This document shows positions 43,162-52,468 of a stretch of 64,000 nucleotides of DNA, one piece after another. Source of the DNA: Robiginitomaculum sp. (GTDB lineage Bacteria; Pseudomonadota; Alphaproteobacteria; Caulobacterales; Maricaulaceae); assembly GCA_021776615.1 (NCBI GenBank), contig JAJFFO010000007.1, forward strand, positions 1-64,000, in the 5' to 3' direction. Each line of letters starts with the position of its first letter. Position 1 is the first letter of the stretch. The notes beneath the pieces were generated by a model. That model worked only from the letters and a program-made list of their open reading frames with translations, made no database searches and was not told the DNA's origin. Both the position numbers and the translations under genes were made by a program.

Positions 43162-44920
43162 TGCCCGGTGCATGTTGGCTCGGGCTGGCTTTGCGGCCAT
43201 TTTCGAAAGCACCCTGCAAATACATTTGCCGGGCTTTAATGCGCGACAATTTGCCGGACGAGGTTTGCGGCAGGCTGTGCGGCGGTACGCTGATAACTTT
43301 GGCCACCAGGCCATATTCCGCACTCACCAGCCCTTCAATGCCATTGAGCAGAGAATTGCGCGACTCCGGATCGGAAATCCGCGTCTGTACCAGCAAAATA
43401 ACCTGTTCGCCTTCGCCATCATCGACCGAGAATGCCGCGACATCGCCGGTGCGCAGCACATCGCTGCCATTTTCAGCGGCCCATTCAAGGTCTTGCGGCC
43501 AGACATTGCGACCATTGACCAAAATCAAATCCTTGGCCCGGCCAGTAATGACAATCTGGCCATCACGCAGATAACCAAGATCACCGGTATCCAGCCAGCC
43601 ATCCGGGGTCAGCACGCACGCGGTCTCGCCGGCATTGCCGTAATATTCTTTCATCAGGCTGGGCCCGGTAACATAAATACGCCCAACTTTGCCATCACTT
43701 AATACCGATCCCTTTGGATCGCGAATTTCCATTTTGTGACCGGGCAAAGCGGGCCCACAAAGAATGAAGGAGCGCTCCGGTACACCGCTGCCAGGTTTTC
43801 GCGCGACGGCTTCTGAGTCGCGGTCCAGCGCATTGAGGTCCAGTTTTTCGTGAACAATGCCGCCGCCGACCGGAGCAAAGCTGATCGCCAAAGTGGCTTC
43901 CGCCATGCCATAGCTGGCAACGAATACATTGCCATCAAACCCGGCTTTGGAGAAAGTTTCGGTAAAGCGTTCCAACACCGAGAGCCGGATCATATCGCCG
44001 CCAATGCCCGCTGCGCGCCAGCAGGACAGATCCAGATGGTCAATATTGGCGGTTCGCGCGCGGCGCGCGCACAGCTCATAACCAAAGGACGGGCTATAGG
44101 CCAACGTCGCCCGGTTATCAGAAATCATTTTTAGCCAGCCCAGCGAGCGCCGGGCGAAATCCCGTGTCGGCATCAAATCAATGCTGATCTGCGTGGCCAT
44201 TGGCACCAGCAAAAACCCGACCAGCCCCATATCATGGTAAAATGGCAACCAGGATGAACAGCGGTCGGTTTTGCAAATCTGCAAGCCATCGCGACTAATG
44301 CCCTGCGCATTGGCCATAAACGAGCGATGGGTAATCTCCACACCCAGCGGAAACCTGGTGGTACCGGAGGAGAATTGCAAATAACTCAAATCATCAGGTT
44401 TGGCAGTGGGCAATGCCACATCCGCGCCGCGGGTCGGCTGAAACCCGGCCAAAGCCCCGGCATAAACCAAATTCAATGCCTGTGCCGCGTCTTCCAGCCA
44501 TTCAATCATTGAGGACGGACCAAATACGGCGCGCGCACCGCACACCTGCATAATCCGCTTCAAATGGGCGATATAACCCTCTTTGCCGCCAAACGCGACC
44601 GGCAAGGGCAAAGGCGCCGGGATCAAGCCAGCATATTCACAGGCAAAAAACGTAACCACAAAATCGGCATCGGTTTCAGCAATAATGGCGATCCGATCAC
44701 CCGGCTCGAGGCCAGCGGCGAGCATACGCTGTGCGGCGTCCAAAGCGCGGGTGCGCAATTGCGCATAGGGAACCACTTCGTCAAGCCCATTGCGGGCGCT
44801 ATAAAAATTAAGTCCTGAATTGCCGGTCGCCGCATAATCAAGCGCCTCGGTCATAAGCTCAAAATCCGCCAAACGGAAGGGGATGCCACTATCGGTTGGG
44901 GTGGGCGTAAGATCGGTCAT
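43154..44920 (-). CDS. Fatty acyl-AMP ligase (acyl-ACP synthetase) of the sphingolipid locus
   Basis: A 588-residue ANL-superfamily adenylating enzyme. The P-loop-like A3 motif is YLQFSSGTTRFPLGVEI. WLPFYHDMGLVGFLL is the FAAL-type signature, GMAEATLAI is A5, and DGWLDTGDLGYLRDGQIVITGRAKDLILVNGRN spans A7-A8. It should load a fatty acid onto the dedicated ACP for the serine palmitoyltransferase. It is coupled to the reductase gene. A CoA ligase role is less likely because of the FAAL signature. Confidence 0.86.
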   Translation of the reverse strand: MTDLTPTPTDSGIPFRLADFELMTEALDYAATGNSGLNFYSARNGLDEVVPYAQLRTRALDAAQRMLAAGLEPGDRIAIIAETDADFVVTFFACEYAGLIPAPLPLPVAFGGKEGYIAHLKRIMQVCGARAVFGPSSMIEWLEDAAQALNLVYAGALAGFQPTRGADVALPTAKPDDLSYLQFSSGTTRFPLGVEITHRSFMANAQGISRDGLQICKTDRCSSWLPFYHDMGLVGFLLVPMATQISIDLMPTRDFARRSLGWLKMISDNRATLAYSPSFGYELCARRARTANIDHLDLSCWRAAGIGGDMIRLSVLERFTETFSKAGFDGNVFVASYGMAEATLAISFAPVGGGIVHEKLDLNALDRDSEAVARKPGSGVPERSFILCGPALPGHKMEIRDPKGSVLSDGKVGRIYVTGPSLMKEYYGNAGETACVLTPDGWLDTGDLGYLRDGQIVITGRAKDLILVNGRNVWPQDLEWAAENGSDVLRTGDVAAFSVDDGEGEQVILLVQTRISDPESRNSLLNGIEGLVSAEYGLVAKVISVPPHSLPQTSSGKLSRIKARQMYLQGAFENGRKASPSQHAPGNA

Positions 44921-45280
44921 ACGAGTACAAAGCCTTCAAAATATCAAGGGGAGGCAGACATCTGCCGTGGTGTCCATTGCGGATCAATTGCTGGACGGAG
45001 CGTCTAGCATAAGATCGCAAAAATGTGCACCAGATCATATGTAATTTACCCCACACTTCCCCAATATGCGGCATTTTTGCACTAATAGGCAAGGCGGCTC
45101 TTGTTCTACGCGTTTTTTAACGCCCCAGCATCCTCATAAGCAGGCACATATTCTATCAACACAGGAGCAGCGTGGGGCAAAAAAAGTGCCAGTTTGGTGG
45201 TGGACTTGGACGCTTTAAGCGCGTATCGCTGCGCGCCTCAGCCGAGGCCTTTTTCGGGGCCAATCTCAGAGGAGCGCTTT
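44921..45280. other. 360-bp promoter/leader region of pckA
   Basis: No gene. It is the divergent spacer between the acyl-AMP ligase and the PEP carboxykinase gene. AATATGCGG and GCACTAATAGG near 45063-45092 partly recall the dyad motif of the 4-9 kb locus but with a different spacing, so I do not call a site. The leader has in-frame TTG and GTG codons upstream of the chosen start. Confidence 0.35.
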
Positions 45281-46879
45281 GTGGATCACTCGGGCAATCA
45301 CATCGATCAAAACACACTGGATAAACTGGGCATTACTGCCGCCAAAACCGTCAATTGGAATTGGGCCAATCCGGTGCTTTATGAGGAAGCCGTGCGGCGC
45401 GGCGAGGGCGAGGTTGCGCAAGGTGGCCCGCTGGTGGTCAAAACTGGCCAACATACCGGGCGCTCGGCCAAAGATAAGTTCATTGTTCGCGACTCAGAGA
45501 CCGAAGAGACGGTCTGGTGGGACCAGAATGCGGCCATGACTCCGGCGCAATTTGATCTGCTATGGGCGGATTTCAAAGCGCATATGGAAGATCGCGAATT
45601 ATTTGTCCAGCAATTGCACGGCGGTGCCGACCTTGATCACCGCCTGCCGGTGAACATCATTACCGAATTTGCCTGGCATTCCTTGTTCATTCGCCATTTA
45701 TTGCGCATTCCAACATCCGAACAGCTCGACGGCTTTGACGGTGAATTCACCATCATCAGCCTGCCCAGCTTTCGTGCCGACCCGGCGCGTCATGGCAGCA
45801 ATTCACAAACCATTATTGCGGTGAATATGCGCGAGCGTCTGGTGCTGATTGGCGGCACTTCCTATGCCGGTGAGATCAAGAAATCAGTATTTTCAATCCT
45901 CAATTATTTACTGCCGAAAAAACGCGTCATGCCCATGCATTGCTCGGTAAATGCCCATGGCACCGAAGATGCCGCCATTTTCTTTGGCCTTTCGGGCACC
46001 GGCAAAACCACGCTTTCCGCCGATCCGCACCGCACCCTTATCGGCGATGACGAACATGGCTGGTCGGAAAACGGCCTGTTTAACTTTGAAGGCGGCTGCT
46101 ACGCCAAAATGATCCGCTTGTCCGCCGATGCCGAGCCAGAAATTCATGCGACCACCAAAATGTGGGGCACGGTGCTAGAAAATGTGGTCATGGACCCGGC
46201 GAGCCGGGAACTTGATCTCGATGACGCCAGCCTGGCCGAGAATAGCCGCGGTGCCTATCCGTTAACATCGATCCCCAATGCCAGCACGACGGGTCGTTGC
46301 GGCCAGCCTAAAAACGTCATCATGCTTACCGCCGATGCCTTTGGGGTTTTGCCTCCAATTGCCCGCATGACCCCAAGCCAGGCAATGTATCATTTCCTGT
46401 CCGGCTATACCGCAAAAGTCGCCGGCACAGAGAAAGGCGTGACCGAACCGCAAGCCACATTTTCGACCTGTTTTGGCGCACCATTTATGCCGCGTCACCC
46501 TTCCGAATACGGCAATTTGCTGCGTGATTTGATTGCCGAGCACAAGGTCACGTGCTGGCTGGTCAATACCGGCTGGACCGGGGGCCCCTACGGCACCGGC
46601 AATCGTATGCCGATCAAGGCAACCCGCGCCTTGCTGGCTGCGGCCTTGGATGGCTCGCTCAATGCCGCACAATTTAGACTGGATGATAATTTTGGTCTGG
46701 AAGTGCCGGTCTCGGTTCCCGGTGTGGAAAACAGCATTCTCGACCCGCGCAGCACCTGGGCGGATAAAGCCGCCTATGACGCGCAAGCGGCAAAGCTGGT
46801 GACCATGTTCACCCAAAATTTCACCAAATTTGCCGCCCATGTTGACCCGAAGGTTCTAGCCGCCGGGCCGATTGCATAA
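45281..46879 (+). CDS. pckA: ATP-dependent phosphoenolpyruvate carboxykinase
   Basis: Converts oxaloacetate and ATP to PEP in gluconeogenesis. I choose GTG 45281 because AGAGGAG lies 6 nt upstream and the resulting 532 residues match the family; an open frame back to 45194 has no such site. Motifs: [14 protein letters not shown], the P-loop [14 protein letters not shown] near residue 238, metal-binding IGDDEHGW, and [17 protein letters not shown] single-gene unit with a long upstream region, consistent with carbon-source control. Confidence 0.94.
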   Translation: MDHSGNHIDQNTLDKLGITAAKTVNWNWANPVLYEEAVRRGEGEVAQGGPLVVKTGQHTGRSAKDKFIVRDSETEETVWWDQNAAMTPAQFDLLWADFKAHMEDRELFVQQLHGGADLDHRLPVNIITEFAWHSLFIRHLLRIPTSEQLDGFDGEFTIISLPSFRADPARHGSNSQTIIAVNMRERLVLIGGTSYAGEIKKSVFSILNYLLPKKRVMPMHCSVNAHGTEDAAIFFGLSGTGKTTLSADPHRTLIGDDEHGWSENGLFNFEGGCYAKMIRLSADAEPEIHATTKMWGTVLENVVMDPASRELDLDDASLAENSRGAYPLTSIPNASTTGRCGQPKNVIMLTADAFGVLPPIARMTPSQAMYHFLSGYTAKVAGTEKGVTEPQATFSTCFGAPFMPRHPSEYGNLLRDLIAEHKVTCWLVNTGWTGGPYGTGNRMPIKATRALLAAALDGSLNAAQFRLDDNFGLEVPVSVPGVENSILDPRSTWADKAAYDAQAAKLVTMFTQNFTKFAAHVDPKVLAAGPIA

Positions 46880-46982
46880 GTTAAGGTTGCATAAGTAATT
46901 TCGGGCCCAATATTTAGTGCCCCTAGCCGCCTGCCCCGCATAACCCTATAATCATAGGAAACTGGACGCGAGTTAGAGATTT

Positions 46983-47576
46983 ATGACAGCCTTGATGCTA
47001 ATATTGGCGATATTTGGTGGATATTTACTCGGCTCAATACCCTTTGGCGTTTTGCTTTCGCGTTGGTTGGGGACCGGCGATGTGCGCGCCATCGGCTCTG
47101 GCAATATTGGTGCGACCAATGTTCTGCGCACCGGACGCAAGGATTTGGCCTTGGCGACATTGGTGCTGGATGGCGGCAAATCTGCCACCGCCTATATTGT
47201 CGCCAGCTATTTTTTAACGCCCTATATGGGGCTGGCGGCGGCGGTAGCGGCATTGATGGGCCATTGTTATCCGGTCTGGCTTGGGTTTAAAGGCGGCAAA
47301 GGCGTCGCCACCTTTTTTGGCGGCGCTTTAGCAGCATTTTGGCCCGTCGGCATTGCCTGCGCGCTGATTTGGCTGGCGATCGCCCTGATTACCCGGATAT
47401 CTTCTTTTGCGGCGCTGCTGGCCGTCAACAGCGCCCCGGCCATTGCCTTGGCGTTGAACCGGCCGGAAATTGCCATGGTCTGCGGGCTGATGGCGTTGAT
47501 CATTACCATCCGCCATTGGTCCAACATTTTGCGCCTCATGCGCGGCACGGAGCCCCGCATTGGTGATAAGAAATAA
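46983..47576 (+). CDS. plsY: Acyl-phosphate:glycerol-3-phosphate acyltransferase
   Basis: A 197-residue inner-membrane enzyme that makes lysophosphatidic acid. The three family motifs are present: GSIPFGVLLSRW with GSGNIGATNVLR, LDGGKSATAY, and GFKGGKGVATFFG. About five membrane helices. The stop is followed immediately by the dprA start, so the two are one transcript, a common arrangement in alphaproteobacteria. Confidence 0.94.
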   Translation: MTALMLILAIFGGYLLGSIPFGVLLSRWLGTGDVRAIGSGNIGATNVLRTGRKDLALATLVLDGGKSATAYIVASYFLTPYMGLAAAVAALMGHCYPVWLGFKGGKGVATFFGGALAAFWPVGIACALIWLAIALITRISSFAALLAVNSAPAIALALNRPEIAMVCGLMALIITIRHWSNILRLMRGTEPRIGDKK

Positions 47577-48692
47577 ATGCGCCAAAGGTATGAGCTTAGC
47601 CATAAAGCCCTAACCGCCTGGCTGCGGATGGCGCGCACACCGCAAGTTGGCCCGGTGGCCTTTGCGGGCCTGCTCGATCGATTTGGTGATGCACAGACGG
47701 CAATGCAGGCTTTGCCTGATTTGGCCAAGCGCGGCGGACGGGTGGACCCGTTAAAGATTACCACACAAGCGCAAGCGGAAGATGAAATAGCGGCGCTGGA
47801 ACGGCTTGGCGGCGTATTGCTGCCATCTTGTGATCCGGCATTTCCAGAAGCTCTGGCGGCGCTTGGCCCACCGCCGCCGGTGATTTCTGTTCTCGGTGAC
47901 CCGGCGATATTGGCCAAGCCCGCCTGCGCCATGGTTGGTTCGCGCAATGCCTCGGCAATGGGCATGCGCATGGCCAGACAAATCGCCCATGAATTGGGCG
48001 AATATGGCTATCTGATTGTTTCCGGTTTAGCGCGCGGCATTGATGGCGCGGCCCATCACGGTGCTTTGCCGACCGGCACCGTGGCGGTGGTGGCCGGCGG
48101 CGTTGACCATATTTACCCGCCGGAACACGCGGATTTGCGCGGCGAAATTTTGCAAGACGGCGCGGTGGTCTCGGAACGCCGGCTCGGCCATAGCATTACT
48201 GCCAAAGACTTTCCGCGGCGAAACCGCATCATATCGGGCCTGTCCCTGGGGGTATTGGTGATTGAAGCGGCGCAGCGCTCCGGCTCACTAATCACCGCGC
48301 GCTTTGCCCTTGAGCAGGGCCGCGAAGTGATGGCAATTCCCGGCACCCCTCTGGACCCACGCTGCACCGGCACCAATGGGCTTATTAAAGCCGGAGCGGT
48401 TTTGGCCCAGTCGGCGCAAGATGTTATTGACGCGCTGCAAGGCAGACTACCGCCGCGCGTAGAAGAAACCGGCGAGCCCTATACGCCCCCCGCCGCCCAA
48501 GCGCCTAATGACCACGATGTCGACGCAGCACGGCCAATTTTGCTGGCGCTGTTGAGCCCCAGCCCGACCCCGCGCGACGAACTTATCCGCCAAAGCGGCC
48601 TGCCGACCGCCGTGTGTGCGGCTTCGCTTTTGGAATTAGAGCTGGCGGGCCTGATTATCAGCCTGCCCGGCGGCGCGGTAGCCCGGCTTTAA
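47577..48692 (+). CDS. dprA: DNA-processing protein A
   Basis: A 371-residue protein that loads RecA on incoming single-stranded DNA during transformation. The Rossmann core has MVGSRNASAMGMRMARQIA, VSGLARGIDGAAHHGAL, PRRNRIISGLSLGVLVIEA, SGSLITARFALEQGREV and IPGTPLDPRCTGTN. A short C-terminal winged-helix (DELIRQSGLPTAVCAASLLELELAGLI) is present. A downstream terminator closes the plsY-dprA unit. Confidence 0.94.
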   Translation: MRQRYELSHKALTAWLRMARTPQVGPVAFAGLLDRFGDAQTAMQALPDLAKRGGRVDPLKITTQAQAEDEIAALERLGGVLLPSCDPAFPEALAALGPPPPVISVLGDPAILAKPACAMVGSRNASAMGMRMARQIAHELGEYGYLIVSGLARGIDGAAHHGALPTGTVAVVAGGVDHIYPPEHADLRGEILQDGAVVSERRLGHSITAKDFPRRNRIISGLSLGVLVIEAAQRSGSLITARFALEQGREVMAIPGTPLDPRCTGTNGLIKAGAVLAQSAQDVIDALQGRLPPRVEETGEPYTPPAAQAPNDHDVDAARPILLALLSPSPTPRDELIRQSGLPTAVCAASLLELELAGLIISLPGGAVARL

Positions 48693-48727
48693 AATAACAC
48701 GTTTCTAAAATGGCCCGCCTCTAACAT

Positions 48728-48761
48728 AAAAAGGCCCGGCGCGTAGTGCACCGGGCCTTTT
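48728..48761. terminator. Bidirectional terminator between dprA and the phasin gene
   Basis: AAAAAGGCCCGG and CCGGGCCTTTT pair over 11 bp around an 11-nt loop, with A and T tracts on either side, so it can stop both converging transcripts. Confidence 0.85.
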
Positions 48762-48784
48762 AGAGGGGTCGAGGTTAAGGGTGT

Positions 48785-49276
48785 TTAGTTTTGGTTTTGA
48801 ACCAATTCGACAACCAATTGAGCGCGGTCATTGATCGGCTTAGTCGTGTCTTTGACCAGACCGGTAGTAAGGCCGGTAAGCGTAGTCAATTCACCGAGAT
48901 ATGCGTCCATGGTGGATTTTGCAAAATTGGTTTGCAACTCAACCATTTCCTGCAGGCTTTTAGCGCCGGCGAAAGCCTGAGCAGTAGCAACGCCATTTTC
49001 CAAAGTGGTTTTGGCAAAAGTGGTCGCTTCGGTGTTGATGGCTTCAACGCCTTTACCGGCAATGGTAAAGCTTTCAACAAGGGCTTCGGTGTTGGCTTTG
49101 ACGTGGGTGCCAAATTCGCCAGCAGAAGCAACCGCTTTTTCAAAGCCGTCTTGCATGGCATCTTGCGATGCTTTTGCAGCAGTTTCTACGGTTTCTTGAA
49201 AAGCTTCAACTTTAGCAGCTTGGGCTTTAGCAGTATTGGCTTTGGTAGTTTTATTGGTTTTTGCTTGTGTGGTCAT
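48785..49276 (-). CDS. Phasin-family protein
   Basis: A 163-residue, Ala/Thr-rich amphipathic helical protein. The N-terminal ~30 residues are Lys/Ala-rich; the remainder is a continuous helix pattern (FGTHVKANTEALVESFTIAGKGVEAINTEA, SLQEMVELQTNFAKSTMDAYLGELT) typical of the phasin domain. Phasins coat polyhydroxyalkanoate granules, so the cell may store PHA; some phasin-like proteins have other roles. No phaC or phaR is in the window. Confidence 0.85.
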   Translation of the reverse strand: MTTQAKTNKTTKANTAKAQAAKVEAFQETVETAAKASQDAMQDGFEKAVASAGEFGTHVKANTEALVESFTIAGKGVEAINTEATTFAKTTLENGVATAQAFAGAKSLQEMVELQTNFAKSTMDAYLGELTTLTGLTTGLVKDTTKPINDRAQLVVELVQNQN

Positions 49277-49496
49277 GATGATTTTCCTATCTCAGGGCTT
49301 CAAGGTTATTACGCGAGTGCAGCAAAACGAAAATCATTAAAAACATGCGTTTTGCGTTAATTTCAAACTTGATATAGGCGTTCTTCGCACATGCGTCAAG
49401 TTTTTTTGTGCACTGCACCATAATTATTTTCTTTACCTGCTGGAAAGGACGGTGCTTTAGGGTTTATCTACCATTCATAAAGCTAGGTAATTTCCC

Positions 49497-50801
49497 ATGC
49501 GCGCTATGGTGCTGCTCCTATTTGTCTGCATTGCCAACCCGATCGCGGTTTTGGCAAAGAGCGAACCCGAACGCTTTGCTGCCATTGCCGTGGTGGAACA
49601 CACTGGCGAAGTACTACATGCCCGCCACGCCGACGCCCTGCGCCACCCCGCCTCTCTGGCCAAGGTGATGACCTTGTACATGACCTTCGCCGCCATCGAA
49701 GCTGGCGAATTAGGCTGGGACGATCAATTGCGGGTTTCCAGCCGCGCGGCCCGTGCACAACCTTCCAAACTTGGGTTGAAAGCCGACAGCAGTATCAGCG
49801 TGGAAAATGCGGTGCGCGCTTTGGTCACCAAAAGTGCCAATGATGCGGCCATTGTTTTGGCGGAACGCCTAAGTGGCGGCGAAGCGCGCTTTGCCGCGGC
49901 CATGACCAAAAAGGCCCGTGCCCTTGGCATGTCCCACACCCGCTTTATGAATGCCTCTGGCCTGCCCAATAGGCGACAAGTCATCACTGCCCGTGAAATG
50001 GCAGTGTTGGCCTATCGCATCCATCATGATTTCCCCGCCGAATATCGTTACTTTTCGCTGCAAAAGATGATTTGGAAGGGACGTGAGCATGGCAATCACA
50101 ATACCCTGTTGGAGCAAATTGATGGCGTTGATGGGCTAAAGACCGGCTTCACCAATGCCTCTGGCTATAATATTGCGGTCACCGCCGAACGCGATGATCA
50201 ACGCCTTATTGTTATCGTTTTTGGCGGCGCGTCCGGGGCGCAACGCGATGCCTATGCCAGCAAGCTTCTGGAGCGCGCCTTTGCCGAGCTTCACGCCCGG
50301 CAATCAGATGGTTCGCCCACGCAAAACCAGCCGCTTGATGATCTTAATGACAAATCCCCCATATTGTTTGCTGGCTTGCCAAGCGAAGTCGATCAAGGCG
50401 CTGGCGGCAAGCGCGGGGTACAAATCATCATTGATGATGCGATAGAGAGCAAAAAACTCGTGACGGAAAAACCAGCCATAAAAGCTGCGCCCGCGCTTAA
50501 CAATATGCCAGACATGCCGGGCCAATCCACCGCTGCCGGTTGGGGGATACAGGTCGGCGCCTATTCTTCTGCCCGTAAGGCGCAGGAGCGGCTGCATCAT
50601 ATTAGCGATATTTCGATCAATGGCCTTAATGGCAATGCCGGTAAAATTACCGAGGGCATGCGCAAGGGCGCGCCGCTCTATCGGGTGCAATACCGGGGGC
50701 TTGGAGCGCAAGGCGCGCGGGCGGTCTGCAAGGAGCTAAACGCATTCGGCGAAGCCTGTTTTGCCCTGCCACCGGCGATCATAACCGCCTCAAATCCGTA
50801 A
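49497..50801 (+). CDS. D-alanyl-D-alanine carboxypeptidase with SPOR domain
   Basis: A 434-residue periplasmic low-molecular-mass penicillin-binding protein that trims peptidoglycan stem peptides. A signal peptide (about 21 residues) is followed by the serine peptidase core: Ser53-x-x-Lys56 (SLAK), Ser113-Ala-Asn (SAN) and Lys215-Thr-Gly (KTG). The C-terminal SPOR domain (about 345-425: WGIQVGAYSSARKAQE, RVQYRGLG, ACFALPP) targets denuded septal glycan, so it probably works at division. It is convergent with mipZ, with no gap between the stops. Confidence 0.92.
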   Translation: MRAMVLLLFVCIANPIAVLAKSEPERFAAIAVVEHTGEVLHARHADALRHPASLAKVMTLYMTFAAIEAGELGWDDQLRVSSRAARAQPSKLGLKADSSISVENAVRALVTKSANDAAIVLAERLSGGEARFAAAMTKKARALGMSHTRFMNASGLPNRRQVITAREMAVLAYRIHHDFPAEYRYFSLQKMIWKGREHGNHNTLLEQIDGVDGLKTGFTNASGYNIAVTAERDDQRLIVIVFGGASGAQRDAYASKLLERAFAELHARQSDGSPTQNQPLDDLNDKSPILFAGLPSEVDQGAGGKRGVQIIIDDAIESKKLVTEKPAIKAAPALNNMPDMPGQSTAAGWGIQVGAYSSARKAQERLHHISDISINGLNGNAGKITEGMRKGAPLYRVQYRGLGAQGARAVCKELNAFGEACFALPPAIITASNP

Positions 50802-51644
50802 CTAAAACGGGAATGCTTGACCGTGCAAAGCATCCAGTTTCAGAATAATCAGCAAATCTCGCAATTCCTGCCGCGCGGCGACATGGCTCATAGAAAAATG
50901 AATAGAGCTGCCCTGCTCGGTCAAGTCCAGCAACGTTAAGCCGCTTGGAAACAATTCGCGATAAATCACCCGCTCGCCAAAACCCGGTGCCACCCGAAAC
51001 CCCAACCGTTTGGAAAGCGCACTCAAACCATCAGCAACTCTTTGCTTATTACGTGCATTGATCATGCTCATGCGATTGCGCATCACCACCCAATCAATGC
51101 TTTTATGCTCGCGAATGGCTTTGTGCTTGCGGGCATCCCAGACCATCTCGCTATACAGGCTCGGGCGGGCCTGCTCCAACGCACCGTTTGAGGAATTTGC
51201 CAGCAGGTCAAAGTCGACAAAGCTGTCATTGATCGGCGTTATAATCGTGTCGGCACTGGCATGGGCGCAGCGCGACAAAAACGTATCGCTGCCCGGTGCG
51301 TCAACAACAATAAAATTACTATGGGGATGAAGTGCGGCAATGGCGGCTTTCCAATTTTGCTTCTCTTCCTCCTCGACTTCATCGAGATGGCGCGAAACAC
51401 CGGTGCTGACCTGGGCCAGACGCGGTATTGGCAAGGCCGCCTTTTGCGCCGCTGACCAAACCGCGCGATTTTCCATATAGCGCGAAAACGTGCGTTGGCG
51501 GGTGTCCAGATCAATGGCCCCAACGGTTTTGCCCATGCGCATCAGTGCCAGCGCCAAATGCACCGCCACGGTCGACTTGCCAGCACCACCTTTTTCATTA
51601 CCGACAACGATCACGTGGGGGGATGCGCCGACGCTATTTGTCAT
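50802..51644 (-). CDS. mipZ: MipZ-type division-site ATPase
   Basis: A ParA/MinD-family ATPase that forms a gradient from the pole and inhibits FtsZ assembly away from midcell in alphaproteobacteria. I start at ATG 51642-51644 (MTNSVGASPHVIVVGNEKGG) by comparison with the family; an upstream ATG at 51680 is possible and would add 12 residues. The deviant Walker A is KGGAGKST, followed by the characteristic IDLDTRQRTFSRYMENR and VVDAPGSDTFLSR. 280 residues, the usual length. It is divergent from the PapD-like gene. Confidence 0.9.
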   Translation of the reverse strand: MTNSVGASPHVIVVGNEKGGAGKSTVAVHLALALMRMGKTVGAIDLDTRQRTFSRYMENRAVWSAAQKAALPIPRLAQVSTGVSRHLDEVEEEEKQNWKAAIAALHPHSNFIVVDAPGSDTFLSRCAHASADTIITPINDSFVDFDLLANSSNGALEQARPSLYSEMVWDARKHKAIREHKSIDWVVMRNRMSMINARNKQRVADGLSALSKRLGFRVAPGFGERVIYRELFPSGLTLLDLTEQGSSIHFSMSHVAARQELRDLLIILKLDALHGQAFPF

Positions 51645-51714
51645 TTTCTCAACCGGATCTTCACTCAAAAGGGTTTGCATGCGTCATCCGCTCGAATCAG
51701 TAATGAGGATAATT

Positions 51715-52449
51715 ATGCGCTACGTGACGGCCATTGTACTGTGTTTGACAGTCATTTTGACCTCTGCCACTGCATCCTTTGGCGACGTCACCACCAACCC
51801 CAGCCGCGTGGTGCTCAGTGAGGCGGTGCGGGCAGGCGAGGTCCAGGTTCATAATAGCGGGCGGCACTCGCTCAATATTGTCGCCAGTTGGGCGGATATC
51901 CGCCAAGGCGGCGATGGCGTGTTGCACCCGGTACCGCATCCGCCAGCGCCGGACGAATTTGGCCTGCATATGTGGCCCACAGCCTTCACCCTGAAGCCCG
52001 GCGAAACCCGCCCGGTTTTTGTGGTTCTGGACCCAAAAACCAATGTGGGCACCGAACAGCGCATACATTTACGCCTTGATGCGGATCAGCAGAACGGTAA
52101 AGGCCCGCGATGGGGCATGAGCATGCCGGTATTCGTGCGCCCGGACGGCCTGGTCAACACTACCCGCATAGAGAATGTGCGCTGGGCTAGTCCACAAAGC
52201 GTGTTTGTCAGCCTGTTTCGCACCAATGGCATCACCCCCTATGGCAAGCTGACAATGACCGATGATCGCGGCAAGGAGCTTGGCGCGTTGGGTAATATCA
52301 CGCTCTATGCCAACCAAAAAATTGTCCGCTATGAAATTCCGCTGGAAGCCATGCCGCAGGGCAATATCACGGTTCGCTATCTGGGTTCAGGGGAGTTCAG
52401 CAATCAAGTTTTTGATGACGCAAGCCTTAGGGAAACCAAGCCCCATTGA
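51715..52449 (+). CDS. PapD-like periplasmic chaperone domain protein
   Basis: The start is ATG 51715 with GAGGAT 6 nt upstream; a long in-frame extension lies inside the mipZ promoter and coding region. The 244-residue product has a signal peptide ending near TASFG. The mature part has an Ig-like first domain with VVLSEAVRAGEVQVHNSG, NIVASWADI, WPTAFTLKPGETRPVFVVL and GTEQRIHLRL, the order seen in fimbrial chaperones. A second domain follows. No usher or pilin gene is nearby, so it is an orphan and may fold or guard some other envelope protein. Confidence 0.75.
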   Translation: MRYVTAIVLCLTVILTSATASFGDVTTNPSRVVLSEAVRAGEVQVHNSGRHSLNIVASWADIRQGGDGVLHPVPHPPAPDEFGLHMWPTAFTLKPGETRPVFVVLDPKTNVGTEQRIHLRLDADQQNGKGPRWGMSMPVFVRPDGLVNTTRIENVRWASPQSVFVSLFRTNGITPYGKLTMTDDRGKELGALGNITLYANQKIVRYEIPLEAMPQGNITVRYLGSGEFSNQVFDDASLRETKPH

Positions 52450-52468
52450 AGGTTGCGCACATAATGAC

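Noticed and set aside
45063-45092. Resemblance of the pckA upstream region to the dyad motif
   Set aside because: Spacing and half the bases differ; likely coincidence in AT-rich DNA.
49366-49407. AAACTTGA/TCAAGTTT inverted repeat with T-run before the carboxypeptidase gene
   Set aside because: The loop is about 26 nt, too long for a convincing terminator, and no role is evident.
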